From Pseudomonas chlororaphis subsp. piscium (GTDB lineage Bacteria > Pseudomonadota > Gammaproteobacteria > Pseudomonadales > Pseudomonadaceae), in contig NZ_CP027707.1 in NCBI RefSeq assembly GCF_003850345.1, forward strand, positions 6,253,001 through 6,317,000: a DNA stretch of 64,000 nucleotides, read 5' to 3'. This document shows positions 15,102 to 25,338 of the stretch, piece after piece. The position numbers and the translations under genes are program-made. Below the pieces are notes generated by a model. That model ran no database searches, was not told the DNA's origin, and saw only the letters and a program-made list of their open reading frames with translations. The first letter of the stretch is position 1. The number at the start of each line of letters is the position of its first letter.

Positions 15102-15985
15102 TCGCGGCCTATCAGGCCAGCAGCCAGGCCCGGGTCAATGCTGCACTGGAAACCCTGTTCCACGCACCAAGCCCGGAGCTGGCCCGTCTTTACGAGGCCA
15201 TGCGCTACAGCGTGATGAACGGCGGCAAGCGCGTGCGCCCGCTGTTGGCCTACGCTGCCTGCGAAGCCCTCGGTGCCCGGCCGGAACAGGCCAACGGCGC
15301 GGCCTGCGCGGTGGAGCTGATCCACGCCTATTCCCTGGTGCACGACGACTTGCCGGCGATGGACGACGACGATCTGCGTCGCGGCCAGCCGACCACCCAC
15401 AAAGCCTTCGATGAAGCCTGCGCGATTCTCGCCGGCGACGGTTTGCAGAGCCTGGCCTTCAGCGCCCTGCTCGACCCGCGCCTGAGCGATTCGAGCGCCG
15501 AGATCCGCCTGCAGATGGTCAGCGCCCTGGCGCTGGCGGCGGGCCCGGCGGGCATGGTCGGCGGCCAGGCCATCGACCTCGGTTCGGTCGGCCTCAAGCT
15601 CGACCAGAAAGCCCTGGAATACATGCACCGGCACAAGACCGGCGCGCTGATCGAAGCCAGCGTCAAGCTTGGCGCCCTGGCCAGCGGCCGGGCCGAAAAA
15701 GACGAACTCAAGTCCTTGCAGACCTATGCCCAGGCCATCGGCCTGGCGTTCCAGGTGCAGGACGACATTCTCGACGTGGAAAGCGATACCGCGACCCTCG
15801 GCAAACGCCAGGGTGCCGACATCGCCCGGGACAAGCCGACCTACCCGGCCCTGCTCGGCCTGGAAGCGGCCAAGGCGTATGCCCTGGAGCTGCGCGATCA
15901 GGCCCTGCACGCACTGCGACCCTTTGACGCGGCCGCCGAGCCCCTGCGGGAACTGGCGCGTTATATCGTCGAACGACGCAGTTGA
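15098..15985 (+). CDS. ispA: farnesyl diphosphate synthase
   Basis: A 295-residue short-chain prenyltransferase that condenses IPP with DMAPP and GPP to give farnesyl diphosphate for quinones and undecaprenyl carriers. The first aspartate-rich motif [10 protein letters not shown] is at residues 83-92, and the second is in [13 protein letters not shown]. The GGKRVRP substrate loop is at 42-48. The ATG at 15098 overlaps the xseB stop, which fixes the start. The dxs gene lies 111 bp downstream and supplies the start of the same pathway. Confidence 0.97.
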   Translation: MIAAYQASSQARVNAALETLFHAPSPELARLYEAMRYSVMNGGKRVRPLLAYAACEALGARPEQANGAACAVELIHAYSLVHDDLPAMDDDDLRRGQPTTHKAFDEACAILAGDGLQSLAFSALLDPRLSDSSAEIRLQMVSALALAAGPAGMVGGQAIDLGSVGLKLDQKALEYMHRHKTGALIEASVKLGALASGRAEKDELKSLQTYAQAIGLAFQVQDDILDVESDTATLGKRQGADIARDKPTYPALLGLEAAKAYALELRDQALHALRPFDAAAEPLRELARYIVERRS

Positions 15986-16096
15986 TCGACCCCGGCGCGG
16001 CAGACCGCATATCAGCCAAGTTCCGCGCTCTGCGTGGGCAGCTTGCGATGCATAAGGTAAACTGCCGCCTCTTTTATACCTATAACGATTCGCCTG

Positions 16097-17995
16097 ATGC
16101 CCACGACGTTTCATGAGATTCCCCGCAAGCGCCCGACCACGCCCCTGCTCGACCGTGCCAACACGCCGGACGGCCTGCGCCGGTTAGGCGAAGCCGAGCT
16201 GGAAACCCTGGCCGATGAGTTGCGCCTGGAATTGCTCTATACGGTCGGCCAGACCGGTGGGCATTTCGGTGCCGGCCTGGGCGTCATCGAGCTGACCATC
16301 GCGCTGCATTACGTCTTCGACACACCGGACGACCGTCTGGTGTGGGACGTGGGTCATCAGGCTTATCCGCACAAGATCCTCACCGGTCGCCGCGAGCGCA
16401 TGGCCAGCCTGCGTCAGAAGGATGGCCTGGCCGCCTTCCCGCGACGTTCCGAGAGCGAGTACGACACCTTTGGCGTCGGCCATTCCAGCACCTCGATCAG
16501 CGCAGCGCTGGGCATGGCCATTGCCGCCCGCCTGCAGAACAGCGAGCGCAAGGCGATCGCGGTGATCGGCGACGGTGCCCTGACCGCCGGCATGGCCTTC
16601 GAAGCGCTGAACCACGCGCCGGAAGTGGACGCCAACATGCTGGTGATCCTCAACGACAACGACATGTCGATCTCGCGCAACGTCGGCGGCCTGTCCAACT
16701 ACCTGGCCAAGATCCTCTCCAGCCGCACCTACGCCAGCATGCGCGAAGGCAGCAAGAAGGTGCTGTCGCGCCTGCCCGGTGCCTGGGAAATCGCCCGCCG
16801 CACCGAAGAATACGCCAAAGGCATGCTGGTTCCCGGCACCCTGTTCGAAGAGCTGGGCTGGAACTACATCGGCCCGATCGATGGCCATGACCTGCCGACC
16901 CTGATCGCCACCCTGCGCAACATGCGCGACCTCAAGGGCCCGCAGTTCCTGCACGTGGTGACCAAAAAGGGCAAGGGTTTCGCCCCGGCGGAAGTCGACC
17001 CGATCGGCTACCACGCCATCACCAAGCTCGATCCCCTGGACAGCCCTGCCGCCGCGCCGAAAAAAGCCGGTGGGCCGAAGTACTCCGGTGTGTTCGGCGA
17101 ATGGCTGTGCGACATGGCCGCCGCCGATCCGCGCCTGGTGGGCATTACCCCGGCGATGAAGGAAGGCTCGGACCTGGTGGCCTTCAGCGAGCGTTTCCCG
17201 CTGCGCTACTTCGACGTGGCGATTGCCGAGCAGCACGCCGTGACCCTGGCGGCCGGCATGGCCTGCGAAGGCGCCAAGCCGGTGGTGGCGATCTATTCGA
17301 CCTTCCTGCAGCGCGGTTACGACCAGCTCGTGCATGACGTAGCGGTGCAGAACCTCGACGTGCTGTTCGCCATCGACCGCGCCGGCCTGGTGGGCGAAGA
17401 CGGCCCGACCCACGCTGGTAGCTTCGACCTGTCGTTCCTGCGCTGCATCCCCGGCATGGTGGTGATGACCCCGAGCGACGAGAACGAACTGCGCAAGATG
17501 CTCAGCACCGGCCACCTGTACAACGGCCCGGCCGCCGTGCGTTATCCACGCGGTACCGGCCCGAACGCCACCATCGAAAAAGACCTACAGCCGATCGAGA
17601 TCGGCAAGGGCGTGGTTCGCCGCCAGGGCAGCAAGGTCGCCCTGCTGGTATTCGGCGTGCAACTGGCCGAGGCGCTGAAAGTCGCCGACAAGCTGGATGC
17701 CACTGTGGTCGACATGCGTTTCGTCAAACCGCTGGATGAAGCCCTGGTACGTGAGATCGCTGCCAGCCACGAGCTGCTGGTGACCGTCGAAGAGAACGCC
17801 ATCATGGGCGGCGCCGGCGGCGCGGTCAGCGAGTTCCTGGCGCGCGAGGCGATCCTCAAGCCGATCCTGCACCTGGGCTTGCCAGACCTCTACGTCGAAC
17901 ACGCCAAGCCGGCGCAGATGCTGGCCGAATGCGGCCTGGACGAAGCCGGCATCGAAGCCGCCGTACAAGCACGCCTGCAACTGCTCGGCCTGTAA
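16097..17995 (+). CDS. dxs: 1-deoxy-D-xylulose-5-phosphate synthase
   Basis: A 632-residue thiamine-diphosphate enzyme joining pyruvate and glyceraldehyde 3-phosphate in the first step of the MEP pathway. The TPP/Mg site [17 protein letters not shown] to NDNDMSIS lies near residues 155-200. The transketolase-type pyrimidine domain is marked by [15 protein letters not shown] and [18 protein letters not shown]. The C-terminal domain carries [12 protein letters not shown]. The length matches the family. It lies in the same direction as ispA and probably shares transcription. Confidence 0.98.
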   Translation: MPTTFHEIPRKRPTTPLLDRANTPDGLRRLGEAELETLADELRLELLYTVGQTGGHFGAGLGVIELTIALHYVFDTPDDRLVWDVGHQAYPHKILTGRRERMASLRQKDGLAAFPRRSESEYDTFGVGHSSTSISAALGMAIAARLQNSERKAIAVIGDGALTAGMAFEALNHAPEVDANMLVILNDNDMSISRNVGGLSNYLAKILSSRTYASMREGSKKVLSRLPGAWEIARRTEEYAKGMLVPGTLFEELGWNYIGPIDGHDLPTLIATLRNMRDLKGPQFLHVVTKKGKGFAPAEVDPIGYHAITKLDPLDSPAAAPKKAGGPKYSGVFGEWLCDMAAADPRLVGITPAMKEGSDLVAFSERFPLRYFDVAIAEQHAVTLAAGMACEGAKPVVAIYSTFLQRGYDQLVHDVAVQNLDVLFAIDRAGLVGEDGPTHAGSFDLSFLRCIPGMVVMTPSDENELRKMLSTGHLYNGPAAVRYPRGTGPNATIEKDLQPIEIGKGVVRRQGSKVALLVFGVQLAEALKVADKLDATVVDMRFVKPLDEALVREIAASHELLVTVEENAIMGGAGGAVSEFLAREAILKPILHLGLPDLYVEHAKPAQMLAECGLDEAGIEAAVQARLQLLGL

Positions 17996-18000
17996 CCTGT

Positions 18001-18066
18001 AGCCGCTGCCAAGACTGCAATCGCCCCGAAGGGCGTTGCTTTCGAGGCAGCGGCTAGCGTTTTTCT
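18001..18066 (+). repeat. dispersed repeat acting as terminator after dxs
   Basis: AGCCGCTGCC (18001-18010) and GGCAGCGGCT (18046-18055) form a 10-bp stem with an inner CGCCC-CGAA-GGGCG hairpin, and a T run follows. The outer sequence is a dispersed element familiar from P. fluorescens-group genomes; a half copy appears at 37907-37932. Here it probably terminates dxs. Confidence 0.65.
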
Positions 18067-18097
18067 TCTCGCCTGACCAATTCGCAACGGATTGTCG

Positions 18098-19981
18098 ATG
18101 AAAGCTTCCCGCCTCCTCCTGCCCCTTGCCCTGCTTCCCGCCGGCCAACTGCTGGCCGATACTCTCGAGCGTGAACAAGCCCTCAAGCTGCCGGACACGC
18201 TGATCAGCGCCAACCGCCAGGTGGAAGCACGCAACGACAGCAGCGCCGCCAACACCGTCTTCACCCGCGACGATATCGACCGCCTGCAACCCTCCAGCGT
18301 CACCGACCTGCTGCAACGAGTGCCTGGCGTGCAGGTGGCGCAGAGCGGCGGCCGGGGCAGCGTGCCGGGGATCTACATCCGCGGCACTTCGTCGGCGCAG
18401 ACCCTGGTGCTGGTGGACGGCCAGCGCATCGGCAGTTCGAGCTCCGGCGACAGCAACCTGCAACATCTGAATATCCAGCAGATCGAGCGGGTGGAAGTAC
18501 TGCGCGGCTCCCGCTCGGTGATCTACGGCAGCGACGCCATCGGCGGGGTGATCCAGATCTTCACCCGACGCAGCGCCGAGCAGGGCCTGCAACCGCGCCT
18601 GCACCTGGGGCTGGGCAGCCGCCAGAGCTGGGAGCGCAGCATCGGCCTGTCCGGCGGCGACCAGCAGACCCGCTTCAGCTTGGGCGCCAGCCTCGACGAC
18701 ACGGCCGGGAGCAATCGCACCCATGAGTCCTATGCCAGCGATCGCGACAATGACGCCTACCGCAACCAGTCCCTCAGCCTGAGCCTGAGCCACGCCTTCA
18801 ATGACGACTGGGAAGCCGGCCTGAACCTGCTGGATAACCGTGGCAAAAGCGAGTTCGACAACCCCTTCGGGCGCTTCGACAGCACTACCTTCGAGAGCCT
18901 CCCCCAGAAGCCCTACAGCGAATTCGCGGTCAGCAGCTTCAGCAGCTATGTCGACGGGCGTATCAACGAGGTCTGGAGATCGCGCCTGGAACTGGGCCAC
19001 AGCGAGAACCGCGAGAAGACCTTCGACAAGCTCAGCGACGAGCGCACGGTGTTCAACACCTACCGCGACTCGGTCAACTGGCAGAACGACCTGACCCTCG
19101 ACGAACGCAACAGCCTGATCGTCGGTGGCGACTGGTACCAAGACCGGGTCAACAGCAGCACCGCCTTCGCCGAAGACAGCCGCTGGAACCGCGCGGCCTT
19201 TGTCCAGCATCGCTTCAAGGCCGAGAGTTTCTCCACCGAGCTGGGCCTGCGCCGCGACCAGAACCAGCAGTTCGGCGGCCAGAACAGCTGGAGCGGCACC
19301 CTCACCCTGCCGTTGAATGCAGACAACGATGTCCTGCTGACCTACAGCGAAGGCTTCCGCGCGCCGACCTTCAACGACCTGTATTACCCCGACTTCAGCA
19401 ACCCCGACCTCAAGCCCGAGACCTCGAAAAGCTACGAGCTGCAATGGCGCAGCCAGTTGAGCGAAAGCACGCGCCTGGAGACCTCGCTGTACCGCACCGA
19501 CCTGGAGGACGCGATTATCTTCGGCAGCAACTCGCGCCCGCAGAACGTGGCCTCGGCTCGGATCAACGGCTTCGAGGCGGCGCTGCGGCAGGAGCTGTTC
19601 GGCTGGCAGAGCAATCTGGGGCTGGCGATCATCGATCCCCGCGACCGCGACACCGGCCACACCCTGGCCCGGCGTGCCCGGCGCACCCTGAGCCTGGACC
19701 TGGATCGGCAATTCGACCGCCTGGGCCTCGGCGCAAGCTGGCAGGCGGTAAGCAGCAGCTATGACGACCTGGCCAACCAGCAACGTCTCGGCGGTTATGC
19801 CCTGCTGGGGTTGCGCGGCAGTTGGGCGCTGAATCGCGAGGTCCGACTGGAGTTGAAGGTCGACAATCTGCTCGACAAGTCCTACAGCCGGGTGCTGTAC
19901 AGCCATGATGGCGCGCAGTACGGGTATCGGGAGCAGGGCCGGGCCTGGATGTTCGGGGTGACCTGGACGCCGGAGCTTTAG
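18098..19981 (+). CDS. btuB: TonB-dependent vitamin B12 receptor
   Basis: A 627-residue outer-membrane beta-barrel for cobalamin uptake. The signal peptide ends near residue 22. A TonB-box-like DTLISA follows, then the plug domain with DDIDRLQPSSVTDLLQRVPGVQV, GIYIRGTSSAQTLVLVDGQRIGSSSSG and EVLRGSRSVIYGSDAIGGVI, and a barrel of about 470 residues. The convergent btuF gene 100 bp downstream supports the B12 assignment. The ATG at 18098 is preferred over the TTG two codons earlier. Only 102 bp separate it from dxs, too little for a cobalamin riboswitch, and none is seen. Confidence 0.9.
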   Translation: MKASRLLLPLALLPAGQLLADTLEREQALKLPDTLISANRQVEARNDSSAANTVFTRDDIDRLQPSSVTDLLQRVPGVQVAQSGGRGSVPGIYIRGTSSAQTLVLVDGQRIGSSSSGDSNLQHLNIQQIERVEVLRGSRSVIYGSDAIGGVIQIFTRRSAEQGLQPRLHLGLGSRQSWERSIGLSGGDQQTRFSLGASLDDTAGSNRTHESYASDRDNDAYRNQSLSLSLSHAFNDDWEAGLNLLDNRGKSEFDNPFGRFDSTTFESLPQKPYSEFAVSSFSSYVDGRINEVWRSRLELGHSENREKTFDKLSDERTVFNTYRDSVNWQNDLTLDERNSLIVGGDWYQDRVNSSTAFAEDSRWNRAAFVQHRFKAESFSTELGLRRDQNQQFGGQNSWSGTLTLPLNADNDVLLTYSEGFRAPTFNDLYYPDFSNPDLKPETSKSYELQWRSQLSESTRLETSLYRTDLEDAIIFGSNSRPQNVASARINGFEAALRQELFGWQSNLGLAIIDPRDRDTGHTLARRARRTLSLDLDRQFDRLGLGASWQAVSSSYDDLANQQRLGGYALLGLRGSWALNREVRLELKVDNLLDKSYSRVLYSHDGAQYGYREQGRAWMFGVTWTPEL

Positions 19982-20000
19982 GCATGTAGCACCAGTGAGG

Positions 20001-20074
20001 GCGCTATCGCGGGCAAGCCTTGCTCCTACAGAATCCGCAGCCCGTAGGAGCGAGGCTTGCCCACGATGCGCTAG
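20001..20074. repeat. inverted REP-like pair between btuB and btuF
   Basis: Two head-to-head copies of the Pseudomonas TAGGAGC...TTGCCCGCGAT-type repeat: ATCGCGGGCAAGCC at 20006-20019 and GTAGGAGCGAGGCTTGCCC from 20044. They fill the gap between convergent genes and can form a long hairpin. Confidence 0.8.
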
Positions 20075-20080
20075 CTGCGG

Positions 20081-20878
20081 CTACTCGGGATCAAGCAGCT
20101 CACAGAGCTTGGCCGTCGCGGCGATCATCTGCCCGCTCGGCCGCTCCAGGCCTTTATCGCTGATCAGCAACAACCTGCCTTGGGCCACGGCCTTCAGTTG
20201 CGGCCAGGCTTTCCAGGCATCCAGTTGGGCCTGGGTGCTGGCCAGGATCACTTCAGGGTCGCGCTGCAACACCGACTCGACACTGACCTGGGGCGCCGGC
20301 AGCGGCAGGTCGGCAAACACATTGCGCGCGCCGCACACGTCCAGAGCATCGCTGATGATTTGCCCGCCGCCCACGGTGTACAGCGGCTGATCCCAGACCT
20401 GATAAAACACCGCCATCGGCGCACTGTGGGCATAGCGCTGACGCAGGCTGGCCAACTGCTGCCGCAACTCGTTGGCTCGTACCAGGCCGCGTTGTGGGCG
20501 CCCTAGCCGGGCGGCGATGGTTTCGATCTGGGTGGTGAGCTGGTCAAGGCTGTGGGGTTCGGCCACCTGGGTCGGGATACCCAGGCGGCTGAGCTGCTCG
20601 CGCTGGGCCGGGCCGACGCTGCCGGGCCAAAGCAGGAGCAGGTCCGGCTTGAGGCTGAGCAGGCGCTCCATGTCCAGCTGGCCGTAGCGGCCCACCGACG
20701 GCAGGTTCTGCAATTGGGGAGGACGCTCGCCAGCATCCAGCACGCCGACCAGCAGGTCGGCGGAGTCCAGTTCGACGACGATTTCCGACAGAGAAGGCGC
20801 AAGGCTGACCACGCGCTCCACGGCCAGCGCCGGACCAGCGAGGGCCAGCAGCAGGACTGCCAGCCAGCAACCCATCAA
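20081..20878 (-). CDS. btuF: periplasmic cobalamin-binding protein
   Basis: A 265-residue cluster A-II binding protein with an N-terminal signal peptide ending near residue 19. The two-lobed pattern RVVSLAPSLSEIVVELDSADLLVGV, PSVGRYGQLDMERLLSLKPDLLLLW and the C-terminal LSPSGQMI-like region (RPSGQMIAATAKLCELL) are typical of BtuF. It would pass B12 to BtuCD, whose genes are not in the window. The start overlaps the upstream membrane-protein gene by 4 bp. It ends the long minus-strand gene run. Confidence 0.88.
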   Translation of the reverse strand: MMGCWLAVLLLALAGPALAVERVVSLAPSLSEIVVELDSADLLVGVLDAGERPPQLQNLPSVGRYGQLDMERLLSLKPDLLLLWPGSVGPAQREQLSRLGIPTQVAEPHSLDQLTTQIETIAARLGRPQRGLVRANELRQQLASLRQRYAHSAPMAVFYQVWDQPLYTVGGGQIISDALDVCGARNVFADLPLPAPQVSVESVLQRDPEVILASTQAQLDAWKAWPQLKAVAQGRLLLISDKGLERPSGQMIAATAKLCELLDPE

Positions 20879-21294
20879 CCGAGCTGACGCGGGATGCGGT
20901 AGAGGTAGAACAGCACCGCGGTGGACAGTGCCAGCAGGATCAGCGGCACTGCTTCCAGGCCGACGAACACCGCCAGGGCGCCAATCCAGGCCGGCAGCGC
21001 CGCAGCCAGAAACGCCGCACGACGGCAGGCCGCCAGTTCGATCCAGGCCGACGGCTCCAAAGGGGTATCGAGGGCTTTATGGGTGGCGATCAGCGCGCGC
21101 TTGTAGCCGCCGAAGAAACGCAGGCTGACAAACATCGAAGCCACCCCGGCGATGAAAAACGGCATCGCCAGGATCGGCAGCAGCGGCTCGCCCTGGCCAA
21201 ACACCAGGTTGAGCACGAACAGCGGCAGCAGCGCCAGCGCCAGGTATTGCCACCAGCTGACGGCCAGGCGCCGCCGGACCTGAGCGCGGGTCAC
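20875..21294 (-). CDS. small conserved inner-membrane protein of unknown function
   Basis: A 139-residue protein with about four hydrophobic spans ([78 protein letters not shown]). A GTG start at 21294 overlaps the ribA stop (GTGA), and its own stop overlaps btuF, so it is translationally coupled on both sides. No function can be assigned. The longer open frame upstream is a shadow of ribA. Confidence 0.75.
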   Translation of the reverse strand: MTRAQVRRRLAVSWWQYLALALLPLFVLNLVFGQGEPLLPILAMPFFIAGVASMFVSLRFFGGYKRALIATHKALDTPLEPSAWIELAACRRAAFLAAALPAWIGALAVFVGLEAVPLILLALSTAVLFYLYRIPRQLG

Positions 21295-21908
21295 GCCCGG
21301 TCTACCTCGCCCTGGTGCTCGTTGCCCATCATGTGGTCGAGCTTGCTGGCCTTGGTGGCCAGGTAGAGTTTGTTGTGCGGGTTGTGGCCGGTATGCAGCG
21401 GCACGCGCTCGGCCACGACTATACCCATCTCGGTCAGGGCTTTGACCTTGCGCGGGTTGTTGGTCATCAGGCGCAAGGATTTCACCCCCAGGTGCTCGAG
21501 CATCGGCAGGCACATGGCGTAGTCACGCTGGTCGGCGGCAAAGCCCAGGCGCTCGTTGGCTTCCACGGTGTCGGCGCCGCCGTCCTGCAATTCATAAGCG
21601 CGGATCTTGTTGAGCAAGCCGATGCCCCGGCCTTCCTGGCGCAAGTACAGGAGCACGCCACGACCTTCGCGGGCGATCGCCTGCAGGGCGGCTTCCAGTT
21701 GCGAGCCGCAGTCGCAACGCTGGCTGAACAGGGCATCGCCGGTCAGGCATTCGGAGTGCAACCGGCCGAGTACCGGAGCGCCATCGGCAATATCACCCAG
21801 GCTGAGCACGACGTGCTCGCGGCCGGTGGCTTCATCGAGAAAACCGTGCATGGTGAATTGCGCAAAAGGGGTGGGCAGCTTGGAAGCGGCAACAAAAACG
21901 ACGGGCAC
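21291..21908 (-). CDS. ribA: GTP cyclohydrolase II
   Basis: A 205-residue enzyme that opens the imidazole ring of GTP in the first step of riboflavin synthesis. The zinc site is in [25 protein letters not shown] with three cysteines, and the catalytic [20 protein letters not shown] follows. I use the GTG start at 21908 ([15 protein letters not shown]) behind an AGGAG, which gives the standard length; the upstream extension lacks homology. This is the only complete cyclohydrolase II in the window, as the copy fused to ribB lacks the zinc ligands. Confidence 0.95.
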   Translation of the reverse strand: MPVVFVAASKLPTPFAQFTMHGFLDEATGREHVVLSLGDIADGAPVLGRLHSECLTGDALFSQRCDCGSQLEAALQAIAREGRGVLLYLRQEGRGIGLLNKIRAYELQDGGADTVEANERLGFAADQRDYAMCLPMLEHLGVKSLRLMTNNPRKVKALTEMGIVVAERVPLHTGHNPHNKLYLATKASKLDHMMGNEHQGEVDRA

Positions 21909-22020
21909 CGTTGTGCTCCTGATCTGTATGGGACTGGAGATTCGCAGAGGCGGCATTGTAGCAGCAGCTTCCGACAGACGCTTAGGCTGAATTATCGAGC
22001 ATAAAGATCGAGAAGTTAGA

Positions 22021-22779
22021 TCAACGGTCGGCCGGCGGACGGCCGGCATCGAACGGATAGGGCTGCTGCCAGTGCTGGAAAATCGGGCGCAGACGGCCGT
22101 TCTTCACCAACTCGGCCATCCGCCGATCGAACAGCGCGCGCAGCACCCGACCCCGTTCATTGTTGGCAAAACCCAGGAACAGCGGCAGTTCGGCCAGATG
22201 AGTGCGCCGGAATTGCGCGCGGTCCTCGGCCTGAGACAGGACAAAATCGACCTCGGTCAGGGCATCGATATAGAAGTCGGCACGGCCTTGCTGGAGCATC
22301 GGCAAGATACCGACACGCCGGCGGATTTCATTGAAGCGCTTGATGTTGGGCAGATAGTCCTGGTACCGGTAGCCACGCACCCAGACCAGACGGTAGTTGC
22401 CGAGCGTGGCCAGGGTCGGCGGCGAATTCGTCGCCAAGCCCAGGCTGTAGATATGGTCGGTGTCGTAATTCCAGCGCGGATACAGGGCGCCATCGGTTTC
22501 GTCCCGATAGGAGCCGACCAGGGCGTCGACTTCACGCCGCTGCACCAGCCCGACCGAGCGGGTGTAGGGCACGCTGCGCATGTCGAGCTTCACGCCCTGG
22601 GTCTCGAAGACCTCGCGCAGGATATCCCAGGCCATGCCCTGGCCATCGGCCTGGGTGTAGCTGTCCCACTCCTCGCTGGCCACCCGGATTTCCCCGGGCA
22701 GCGCCGCCCGCTCGGCGGCCCGGACCAGACTGGCGGTCAAGACACAGAGCGTTACCAGCAGAGCGCGAGCGACCGGCAT
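22021..22779 (-). CDS. periplasmic substrate-binding protein (SBP_bac_3 type)
   Basis: A 252-residue secreted protein with a signal peptide ([21 protein letters not shown]) and the fold of family 3 solute-binding proteins: [36 protein letters not shown], then [20 protein letters not shown]. No transporter genes adjoin it, so it may be a sensor-type or orphan binding protein. The ligand is not evident. It lies 10 bp after pgpA in the same direction. The ATG at 22779 was chosen for the signal peptide. Confidence 0.85.
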   Translation of the reverse strand: MPVARALLVTLCVLTASLVRAAERAALPGEIRVASEEWDSYTQADGQGMAWDILREVFETQGVKLDMRSVPYTRSVGLVQRREVDALVGSYRDETDGALYPRWNYDTDHIYSLGLATNSPPTLATLGNYRLVWVRGYRYQDYLPNIKRFNEIRRRVGILPMLQQGRADFYIDALTEVDFVLSQAEDRAQFRRTHLAELPLFLGFANNERGRVLRALFDRRMAELVKNGRLRPIFQHWQQPYPFDAGRPPADR

Positions 22780-22789
22780 GGCTGACTCC

Positions 22790-23293
22790 TCAGGTAAAGC
22801 ACCACACCAGTCCCTGCATCGCCAACCAGGCGAAGACCCCGGCCAGCACGTCGTCGAGCATGATCCCGATACCGCCGTGCACATGCCGGTCGATCCAGCG
22901 GATCGGCCAGGGCTTGAGAATGTCGAAGAAGCGGAACATCAGGAAGCCCGCCAGCAACCACTGCCAGCCTTCCGGCACCAGCCACAGGGTGATCCACATG
23001 CCGACCATTTCGTCCCAGACGATGCCTTCGTGGTCATGCACCCGCAGGTCGTCGGCCACCTTGCCGCACAGCCAGAAGCCGAACAGCATGGTGATGCCGA
23101 GCATCAGCCAGTAGCCCCAGTCCGGCAGCATCTGCCACAGCGGAATGAAAGGCAGCGCCACCAGCGAGCCCCAGGTGCCCGGGGCCTTGGGCAAGGTGCC
23201 CGAACCGAAGCCGAAGGCCAGAAAATGCCAGGGATTACGCCAGACGGAAGGCGGCACGCACTCTGCCGGAACCTGTTTGGGATGATCTGTCAC
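22790..23293 (-). CDS. pgpA: phosphatidylglycerophosphatase A
   Basis: A 167-residue integral membrane enzyme that dephosphorylates phosphatidylglycerol phosphate to phosphatidylglycerol. The motifs FGSGTLPKAPGTWGSL, HDHEGIVWDEMVGMWITL and RFFDILKPWPIRWID are the family hallmark. A GTG start at 23293 overlaps the thiL stop (GTGA) and gives the expected N-terminus VTDHPKQVPAE. The thiL-pgpA coupling is widely conserved. Confidence 0.96.
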   Translation of the reverse strand: MTDHPKQVPAECVPPSVWRNPWHFLAFGFGSGTLPKAPGTWGSLVALPFIPLWQMLPDWGYWLMLGITMLFGFWLCGKVADDLRVHDHEGIVWDEMVGMWITLWLVPEGWQWLLAGFLMFRFFDILKPWPIRWIDRHVHGGIGIMLDDVLAGVFAWLAMQGLVWCFT

Positions 23294-24255
23294 GGTGTCT
23301 CCCGAAAATGTTGATAGCCCCGAGTGCTCGGGGTGATGTCCCGCCCCTCGGCATCCAGCAGCACTACACCCTGCCCGGCCACGACCCGGCCCAGCACATG
23401 CACTGGCCAACCGGCGGCGAGCAGCGGCGCCAGCTCGGCTTCGGGCAGGGTGAAGACCAGCACGTAGTCGTCGCCGCCGCTGAGTGCCGCCGAGCGGGCG
23501 CCATTCTCACCGAGAAAGCTCAACAACGCCCGGGACATCGGCAGTTTTTCACTTTCGATCAGCAAGCCGACAGCTGAAGCAGCAGCAATGTGCCCGCAGT
23601 CGGCCAGCAGGCCATCGGAGATATCCATGGCCGCGCTGGCCTTGCCACGCAGTGCCTGGCCCAGGGCCAGTTGCGGCTGCGGCGACCAGTAGTGGGCCAG
23701 CAAGGGCTCGGCGATCTCCGGATCGGCGCTGCGCTGTCCGAGCACCAGGGGCAAGGCGCCAGCGCCATTGCCCAGTTCACCGCCGACGCACAGCAGATCG
23801 CCCGGACGGGCACCGCTGCGGGTCAGGGCCTGGCCGGCGGGCACGCGACCGAACACGGTCATGGTCAGGGTCAACGGGCCGCGCGTGGTGTCGCCGCCTA
23901 CCAGGCGCACGCCACAGCTCTGCGCCATGGCGCTCAGGCCATTGGCATAGGCTTGCAGCCAATCGGCTTCGACTGTCGGCAGGGTCAGGGCAAGGGTGAA
24001 GGCGACGGGCGCGGCGCCCATGGCCGCCAGGTCGCTGACTGCCACTGCCAGCGAGCGCTGGCCGAGCAGGAAAGGGTCGCAGGGGTCTGCGAAATGCACA
24101 CCGGCCACCAGGGTGTCGGTGGAAATCGCCAGCTGTTCGCCAGGGGCAACAGCCAGCAAGGCGCAGTCGTCGCCAATCCCCAGTGCAACGCCCTCGCCGC
24201 CCTGCGCACAAGGCGCGGCAGCGAAGAAGTTACGGATCAGCTCAAACTCGCCCAT
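23290..24255 (-). CDS. thiL: thiamine-monophosphate kinase
   Basis: A 321-residue enzyme phosphorylating thiamine monophosphate to thiamine diphosphate, the cofactor used among others by Dxs in this window. The PurM-like signature is GIGDDCALL near residue 27, LAAMGAAPVAF, and LVGGDTTRGPLTLTMTVFG. The AMDISDGLLADCGHI segment is in the second half. It is 18 bp downstream of nusB and overlaps pgpA. Confidence 0.97.
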   Translation of the reverse strand: MGEFELIRNFFAAAPCAQGGEGVALGIGDDCALLAVAPGEQLAISTDTLVAGVHFADPCDPFLLGQRSLAVAVSDLAAMGAAPVAFTLALTLPTVEADWLQAYANGLSAMAQSCGVRLVGGDTTRGPLTLTMTVFGRVPAGQALTRSGARPGDLLCVGGELGNGAGALPLVLGQRSADPEIAEPLLAHYWSPQPQLALGQALRGKASAAMDISDGLLADCGHIAAASAVGLLIESEKLPMSRALLSFLGENGARSAALSGGDDYVLVFTLPEAELAPLLAAGWPVHVLGRVVAGQGVVLLDAEGRDITPSTRGYQHFRETP

Positions 24256-24273
24256 GGCAGCTGCAAGCGCGGA

Positions 24274-24774
24274 TCAGCGCTTGAATGCCTTCACTTCAGC
24301 TTCACGCAGACGCGGGGCCAGCTTGTCGAGTACGCCGTTGACGAACTTGTGGCCGTCGGTGGAACCGAAGACCTTGGCCAGTTCGATACCTTCGTTGATC
24401 ACAACGCGGTACGGCACGTCGACGCGCTTGAGCAGTTCCCAGGTGGACAGGCGCAGGACCGCCAGTTCGACCGGGTCCAGCTCTTCGATGGTGAGGTCCA
24501 GGCAAGGGGCGAGAGCGTTGTCGATCTCGTTCTTGTTGGCCGGAACGCCGTGCAGGATCTCACGGAAGTAAGCACCGTCGATGTCGGTGAAATCGTTGTC
24601 GACCCGGAACTGCGCTTCGATCTCGTTCAGCGAGTGCTTGGCCATGTGCCATTGGTACAGCGCCTGGGTCGCGAGCTGACGAGCTTCGCGACGCTTGGCG
24701 CTCTTGGATGGCTTGCCAGCGTCCGCAGGTTTCGGATCGCGCGGGTTGAAACGATCGCTTTCGTCGCTAATCAC
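24274..24774 (-). CDS. nusB: transcription antitermination factor NusB
   Basis: A 166-residue helical RNA-binding protein that pairs with NusE (S10) on boxA to antiterminate rRNA transcription. The family pattern [17 protein letters not shown] opens the fold after a 25-residue charged tail. [46 protein letters not shown] closes it. Its start overlaps the ribE stop by 4 bp, the usual ribH-nusB arrangement. Confidence 0.97.
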   Translation of the reverse strand: MISDESDRFNPRDPKPADAGKPSKSAKRREARQLATQALYQWHMAKHSLNEIEAQFRVDNDFTDIDGAYFREILHGVPANKNEIDNALAPCLDLTIEELDPVELAVLRLSTWELLKRVDVPYRVVINEGIELAKVFGSTDGHKFVNGVLDKLAPRLREAEVKAFKR

Positions 24775-25247
24775 TTGGCCTCCAACTGCGCCAGCAGGCT
24801 GACCATTTCCAGAGCGGACAAGGCAGCTTCAGCACCTTTGTTGCCGGCCTTGGTGCCGGAACGTTCGATGGCTTGCTCGATCGAGTCGACGGTCAGCACG
24901 CCGAAGGCGACCGGTACGCCGAACTCCATGGACACCTGGGCCAGGCCCTTGGTGCATTCGCCCGCCACGTATTCGAAGTGCGGAGTACCGCCACGAATGA
25001 CCGCGCCCAGGGCGATGATCGCCGCGAACTCGCCCTTCTGCGCGACTTTCTGCGCAACCAGCGGAATCTCGAAGGCGCCAGGGGCACGGATCACGGTGAT
25101 GTCGCTTTCGCTCACGCCATGACGGACCAGGGCGTCAACCGCGCCGCTGACCAGGCTTTCGACGACGAAGCTGTTGAAACGGCCGACCACCAGGGCATAG
25201 CGGCCTTTGGGGGCGATGAAGGTACCTTCGATGGTCTTCAGGGTCAT
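24771..25247 (-). CDS. ribE: 6,7-dimethyl-8-ribityllumazine synthase
   Basis: A 158-residue enzyme of the penultimate riboflavin step, joining the pyrimidine intermediate with 3,4-dihydroxybutanone 4-phosphate. The substrate site lies in [51 protein letters not shown] and the [24 protein letters not shown] loop carries the phosphate contacts. Also called ribH. It follows the ribBA gene after 91 bp that include a GAGCGCG/CGCGCTC hairpin (25271-25291) without a T tract. Confidence 0.97.
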   Translation of the reverse strand: MTLKTIEGTFIAPKGRYALVVGRFNSFVVESLVSGAVDALVRHGVSESDITVIRAPGAFEIPLVAQKVAQKGEFAAIIALGAVIRGGTPHFEYVAGECTKGLAQVSMEFGVPVAFGVLTVDSIEQAIERSGTKAGNKGAEAALSALEMVSLLAQLEAK

Positions 25248-25338
25248 TCGACAAATCTCTTAAAGAGCCGGAGCGCGTTCACTACGCGCTCACTAGTGAT
25301 ATTTGAACCGCGAATTTCAAGCCCGCAACAGCCGGCTT

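Noticed and set aside
17996..18097. Cobalamin riboswitch before btuB.
   Set aside because: The gap is only 102 bp, is filled by a dispersed hairpin repeat, and lacks a B12 box.
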